NCBI GenBank assembly: GCA_934256705.1
Contig: CAKQPF010000003.1
Span: 1 to 64,000 of the forward strand
From: an uncultured Prevotella sp.
GTDB lineage: Bacteria; Bacteroidota; Bacteroidia; Bacteroidales; Bacteroidaceae
Direction of reading: 5' to 3'
Length of the DNA stretch: 64,000 nt
Part shown: positions 60,879 through 64,000 of the stretch, in pieces
How the letters are laid out: the number at the start of each line of letters is the position of its first letter
Position numbering within the stretch: position 1 is the first letter of the stretch
Program-made: the position numbers and the translations under genes
The notes under the pieces: model-generated
What the model was told of the DNA's origin: nothing
Databases searched by the model: none
Seen by the model: the letters and a program-made list of their open reading frames with translations, nothing else

Positions 60879-61124
60879 ATGCCAACAATAACGATTGATA
60901 ATCAATTAGTAAGTCCTTTGGACGCTTTATGGTCACTTTTCAAGAGTCAACCCAAAGCTGTCCGCAACGCTTTTACCCAGCGTTTGCTTCAGGAAGACGT
61001 TGAAGCAGAAGCAATGAGACAGAGATTTGTCGTAAAAGAGAGTATGACTCAGGCATTCAAGGAACTCCACGAGGCTGAAGAATCGGGAGAAGAATTGCCT
61101 GATGCCCGTAATTTGTTCAAGTAG
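60879..61124 (+). CDS. Small acidic protein of unknown function
   Basis: 81 residues with a strong promoter and start. Not recognised as a named family. Sequence is mostly helical and charged (LFKSQPKAVRNAFTQRLLQE, VKESMTQAFKELHEAEESGE), ending LPDARNLFK. Size and composition resemble small antitoxin-like or regulatory proteins, but no toxin-like gene follows and no DNA-binding motif is clear, so this is only a possibility. Confidence 0.7.
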   Translation: MPTITIDNQLVSPLDALWSLFKSQPKAVRNAFTQRLLQEDVEAEAMRQRFVVKESMTQAFKELHEAEESGEELPDARNLFK

Positions 61125-61147
61125 AAAGGGACGGAAGCTTGATGATT

Positions 61148-61250
61148 GTGGATAAAAAAGGCTGTCTGGAAAATAGCGCCTCAATATGAAAAGAGCATGG
61201 AGTGACCATCTTTATCTGCTCATATTGTAAGGTACTGTCTTCCAGACAGC
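61148..61250 (-). terminator. Large structured terminator between convergent genes
   Basis: GCTGTCTGGAA and TTCCAGACAGC pair across about 65 bases; inside, CAATATGA/TCATATTG and ATGG/CCAT pair too. On the minus strand CTTTTTTATCC follows, so it likely ends the DUF3108 transcript. Confidence 0.7.
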
Positions 61251-61264
61251 TCTCGTTTTGACGG

Positions 61265-61330
61265 TTATTATCCCGAGACTTCGTCCCGGGTTACTCTCGC
61301 TACGCTCGGTATAGGCCTCCAGCCTAATCT
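61265..61330. repeat. Small palindrome-rich segment
   Basis: CCCGAGACTTCGTCCCGGG and AGGCCTCCAGCCT are short hairpins in series, next to CTCTCGCTACGCTCGG. Looks like a dispersed-repeat fragment; no second copy was found in this window. Confidence 0.35.
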
Positions 61331-61399
61331 TCTAAGAGAATATATATCTGGTTAAAACGCAGACGAGAGTGGAATCCGATGATTGAACACACCGGATTT

Positions 61400-61531
61400 T
61401 CATGGCGTAAAAACACGCTTTAATGGCGAAAAAGACACGCTTTCACCAGTGAAAAGACACGCCTTCATGGTGCAAAATGGACTATCTCATTGCGCAAAAT
61501 GGAAGCGTTTTCTGCGCAGAAGCGATTACTT
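61400..61531 (+). repeat. 22-bp-period tandem array G
   Basis: Six units at 61400, 61422, 61444, 61466, 61488 and 61510, diverged among themselves (cores ATGGCGAAAAAGACACGC and ATTGCGCAAAATGG) but of constant length. The last unit runs over the stop codon of the DUF3108 gene (61526). Confidence 0.8.
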
Positions 61532-62314
61532 CATAGCGCTGAGGAATGCCTTTGCCGAACCGAAGCGGAGGAAAAGGTCGAGGCGGATAGGAATATGCCG
61601 CTTGTCATCTGTGACGAAGAAGCGGACAATCTCTTTGTCCTTACCGTCCTCTTTCTCGATGTATGAGAGGACAAGGCACTTGTATTTTCTGTTGTTGTCG
61701 GCTTTTACCGTCTCCTTACCTTGATATACGAGCTTTGCTTTGGTCAGTTCCGTACCGCCGGTGATGTCCATATACGTGGTGTGACCCACCTTCCAGCCCT
61801 TTGAATCGAAGTTTCTGGCACGCAGGAAGATATTGAGCATGTCATAGACACAGTGGTCATAGGTCTTCGTTTCCTTGGTCACTGACCCGTCCTTGTGCCT
61901 GTGTCGCATTGAGACACGGCAGTTTCCGTTCGGATAAGAATACCATGCTTCATCGACATAGTAGCGGTCTCCCTCATGCGCTCCCTTGCGATAGTAGAGC
62001 GGAACGATGTCTCTTGTGGCATAAACGAGCAGTGTGTCTCGCATACGGAAGAACTTATCCACCTTGTCCGATGTGCGGGTGATGAGACTGCTGCGGAATG
62101 CCGGCTTGCCTTTATGCACGGTGGCGACGGTGGACATGGAGGCTGTGCCTGCCTTTACCCATATAAACTGCCAGTTGAAGTAGAGGTTGTATGCCAGTAC
62201 TTCGTTCTGCTTGAGGGCTGTGTTCTTGATGGCACACTGCGCCAGGGCGCTGGTATTGAACACGATGGCCTGCAGAATCAGTGCTGCTATTAGTGTTAGG
62301 ATCTTCTTTGTCAT
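61526..62314 (-). CDS. DUF3108-family exported protein
   Basis: 262 residues from the ATG at 62314 (MTKKILTLIAALILQAIVFN, a signal peptide). The frame is open to 62389, but that part covers a hairpin element. The mature part is a beta-rich fold typical of DUF3108: YNLYFNWQFIWVKAGTASM at the start, RMRDTLLVYATRDIVPLYY, YDMLNIFLRARNFD and a final RIPIRLDL-like segment (RHIPIRLDLFLRFGSAKAFL). Role unknown, thought to be in the envelope. It follows the Ig-like protein gene by 71 bases. Confidence 0.85.
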   Translation of the reverse strand: MTKKILTLIAALILQAIVFNTSALAQCAIKNTALKQNEVLAYNLYFNWQFIWVKAGTASMSTVATVHKGKPAFRSSLITRTSDKVDKFFRMRDTLLVYATRDIVPLYYRKGAHEGDRYYVDEAWYSYPNGNCRVSMRHRHKDGSVTKETKTYDHCVYDMLNIFLRARNFDSKGWKVGHTTYMDITGGTELTKAKLVYQGKETVKADNNRKYKCLVLSYIEKEDGKDKEIVRFFVTDDKRHIPIRLDLFLRFGSAKAFLSAMK

Positions 62315-62344
62315 ATTCTGTCTGATTGTTGAATTATCGGTGGG

Positions 62345-62378
62345 AATCAGCCGGTAACGCGGCTGACACAGTGGCTTT
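62345..62378 (+). repeat. Intercistronic hairpin element, copy 16
   Basis: Perfect stem TCAGCCG/CGGCTGA, loop GTAACG, tail ACACAGTGGC. It is 7 nt after the upstream stop and 30 nt before the DUF3108 start (minus strand). Confidence 0.95.
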
Positions 62379-62385
62379 TCATTCA

Positions 62386-64000
62386 TCATTTCTTGAGATT
62401 GTCGGGCAATGGGATGCCTTTCTCCTTGGCTCTTTCAGCGTTACGGAGGCGTATTGACTTCTTTGCGTCGCCCTTCTGCTTGATGAGAGCGTCGGGTTTC
62501 TGCTTGTCTATAGGTCTGCTCTTGAGCACCCATTCACGTGTTACGTCCCATTTTGCCTTGCAAGTGATTTTCTCCGGATAGTAATACACCTCTTCGGGCT
62601 GTCTGTCCTCTTCGAAATTGCCGGTGTCCCATATTCCGTTTCCATTGAGATCGACGAATGCGCGGAGGTAATAATCACCCGGAGTGACGTAATAGAATTC
62701 GGCGGTTCCATCGACTGTATGGGCTTCCTTCAGCAGTTTCTCGCCACCATCTATGAGCTGCACGATGACGGTGCCTTCGCCATCATAGACTGGTTTGACG
62801 AAAAGCGTGCTGTAAGTGTCGAGCGCATTGACCTTGAAACCTGCCTGATGTGGCTTGGAAGTCAGTCCGTAGATGTCCTCAAAGGCGAGTGTATCGACCT
62901 CAAAACTGTATTCCGCATCCGGTTCCCACTCTGCTATTATCTCCATATTGCGTGGCGTCGAGCCTTCAAACTCTCGCTGCTGGAGTTTGAAAGGTGCGTT
63001 ATACCAGAGCGTGTCCTGCTTTATATAAAGGTGTATGGCAGCAGAGTCGAGCCTTGTGAGCGGTGTCGGGAAGTCGATAGTCAGGCTACCGTCCGGCGAG
63101 AGCGTGTTGCTTATGCCGTAAACGGGTTCGAGTCGCTTGACCGGGAATATGGTGTCAGTGATTTCCTCGGTAGCCTTCTTGCGTTTCTTCTCCAGTTTCT
63201 TGTACCAGTCATCCATCTCCTTCTGCAATGTTTTCATGCGCTTGGCATACGGTTCCTTGGCAAGAATCTTGAGTGTGTCGGTCTGCGGCATGAGTTTTCC
63301 CAGTGAATCAGTCGCCTCATAGCTGAGAGTGATCTCAAGAGTGTCCTGATTGACGAGGGCAGTGTCGCGGAGCCAGTATGTGATAGTGTCGTTTTTAGGC
63401 GTTGATTCGATGATAAAAGCGCTGTCACTGTCAAAGTTCAGCCCTTTGACCACAGGCTCCTTAGAGCTTGGTCCGCTGAAGTAAGCTGTGAAATATCGCT
63501 CATCTTTACGTTCTGTCTTGAGGAAGAAGCGGTCTTTCTGCGCCTTGACAAACTGTCGTAGCACGATGTTGTCGGGCAGGAAGTGCGTGTAAGGCGTCAT
63601 CTTGATGTCCCTGATATGTAGCGAGTCAGCCCAGATGGTGTCCGGACGAGTGTCAGGCTTGCATGACGGGATGAAGAATTCATGATTGAAAGCCACTGCT
63701 TCGGCAGCCTGCGAGTAGAAGAAATTGTTGTCAATATCCGTGAGAGCGATGACACGATATGTGCCTGGAGCTATTCCACGGATGATGAACCGTCCGTGTG
63801 AGTCGGTGCGTGAGACGCGCTGTATCGGCTCTCTCATGCACTGTGCATTGAGCGAATCGAATGAGCATCCTCTCTTGAGTGAATCCACTGCGATGGAATC
63901 CACACGATAGAGTCCGACGAGCGTGCCCTTTACAGGTTCGAGATTTTCCGCATTGAGCACAGTGCCAGACACTTCGAGCGTATCTATCTGCTTTCCTGTG
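62386..64000 (-). CDS. Ig-like domain-containing surface protein (5' end outside the window)
   Basis: The reading frame runs off the window edge (codons before 63972 read TGKQIDTLEV, no stop), so the true start is not seen. At least 537 residues are visible: a carboxypeptidase-regulatory-like beta fold (SGTVLNAENLEPVKGTLVGL, then TDSHGRFIIRGIAPGTYRVI) and a series of bacterial Ig-like beta domains (ISNTLSPDGSLTIDFPTPLT), ending with a SdrD-B-like segment (RAFVDLNGNGIWDTGNFEED) and a basic tail. Likely exported and cell-surface; function unknown. It is followed by the DUF3108 gene. Confidence 0.82.
   Translation of the reverse strand, partial: TGKQIDTLEVSGTVLNAENLEPVKGTLVGLYRVDSIAVDSLKRGCSFDSLNAQCMREPIQRVSRTDSHGRFIIRGIAPGTYRVIALTDIDNNFFYSQAAEAVAFNHEFFIPSCKPDTRPDTIWADSLHIRDIKMTPYTHFLPDNIVLRQFVKAQKDRFFLKTERKDERYFTAYFSGPSSKEPVVKGLNFDSDSAFIIESTPKNDTITYWLRDTALVNQDTLEITLSYEATDSLGKLMPQTDTLKILAKEPYAKRMKTLQKEMDDWYKKLEKKRKKATEEITDTIFPVKRLEPVYGISNTLSPDGSLTIDFPTPLTRLDSAAIHLYIKQDTLWYNAPFKLQQREFEGSTPRNMEIIAEWEPDAEYSFEVDTLAFEDIYGLTSKPHQAGFKVNALDTYSTLFVKPVYDGEGTVIVQLIDGGEKLLKEAHTVDGTAEFYYVTPGDYYLRAFVDLNGNGIWDTGNFEEDRQPEEVYYYPEKITCKAKWDVTREWVLKSRPIDKQKPDALIKQKGDAKKSIRLRNAERAKEKGIPLPDNLKK

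Noticed and set aside
6673..61531. The 22-bp arrays as CRISPR
   Set aside because: Units follow each other without unique spacers and no cas genes are present.

Overview
The window looks like chromosome from a Bacteroidota gut-type anaerobe, most likely a Prevotellaceae member (Prevotella/Segatella-like). This is inferred from repeated TTTG-N19-21-TANNTTTG promoters, a CarboxypepD-type TonB receptor, DUF2851, DUF4294 and SpmA-SpmB fusion proteins, a topoisomerase I with GRFGPY repeats instead of zinc fingers, and pectinases ending in a short GK-rich tail. I saw no phage, conjugative module, insertion-sequence transposase or CRISPR array.

Layout. 0-6.7 kb: a His-rich small protein and a three-gene heavy-metal efflux operon (adaptor, RND pump, TolC-like channel). 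6.9-12.5 kb: an outer-membrane-like protein, a phosphoesterase lipoprotein, pnp and a THUMP-like methyltransferase. 12.7-20.5 kb: a pectate lyase facing a GH35-GH2 pair. 20.8-29 kb, all on the minus strand: dprA, an M28 peptidase, a C26-M19 fusion, an Lrp regulator, ybeY, coaD, ruvB and a DUF4294 protein. 29.2-41.9 kb, nearly all on the plus strand: a thioredoxin-fold lipoprotein without CXXC, ribF, a CPBP protease, an esterase (minus), topA, aroK-speA, argB, an ECF sigma factor with its partner, and an AraC-type regulator. 43-49 kb (minus): a second pectate lyase, SpmAB, a thioesterase and DUF2851. 49.2 kb: tRNA-Met(CAT) with a duplicated 3' end. 50-55.6 kb: a beta-helix lipoprotein with a TonB receptor, and an Hsp20. 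55.8-60.5 kb: a hybrid histidine kinase, a small exported repeat protein and a sigma-54 response regulator. 60.9-64 kb: a small unknown protein, DUF3108, and an Ig-like protein running off the window.

Functional themes: plant pectin and galactan breakdown (two PL1 lyases, GH35, GH2, an esterase, possibly the TonB pair), metal export, RNA and DNA housekeeping, and arginine/polyamine metabolism (speA next to argB).

The most unusual content lies between genes. (1) A family of about 34-bp elements (18 copies, 15 good) carries a 7-bp stem that changes by compensatory pairs around a fixed GTAACG loop and a fixed ACACAGTGGC flank. In 12 of 13 copies between co-directional genes the orientation follows transcription, usually 25-75 nt before the next start codon, which suggests an element acting in mRNA. 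(2) Seven intergenic arrays all have a unit of 22 bp although unit sequence differs between loci. (3) There is a 195-bp MITE-like element with 35-bp inverted ends, a second class of element with AACATCAATA ends, heptamer-repeat blocks, and an 8-bp tandem repeat inside the RND pump gene that could cause phase variation. (4) Between the sigma-54 regulator and the histidine kinase, a repeat protein is preceded by sigma-54-like boxes and a dyad/half-site cluster. All functional proposals for these elements are inference from one window.
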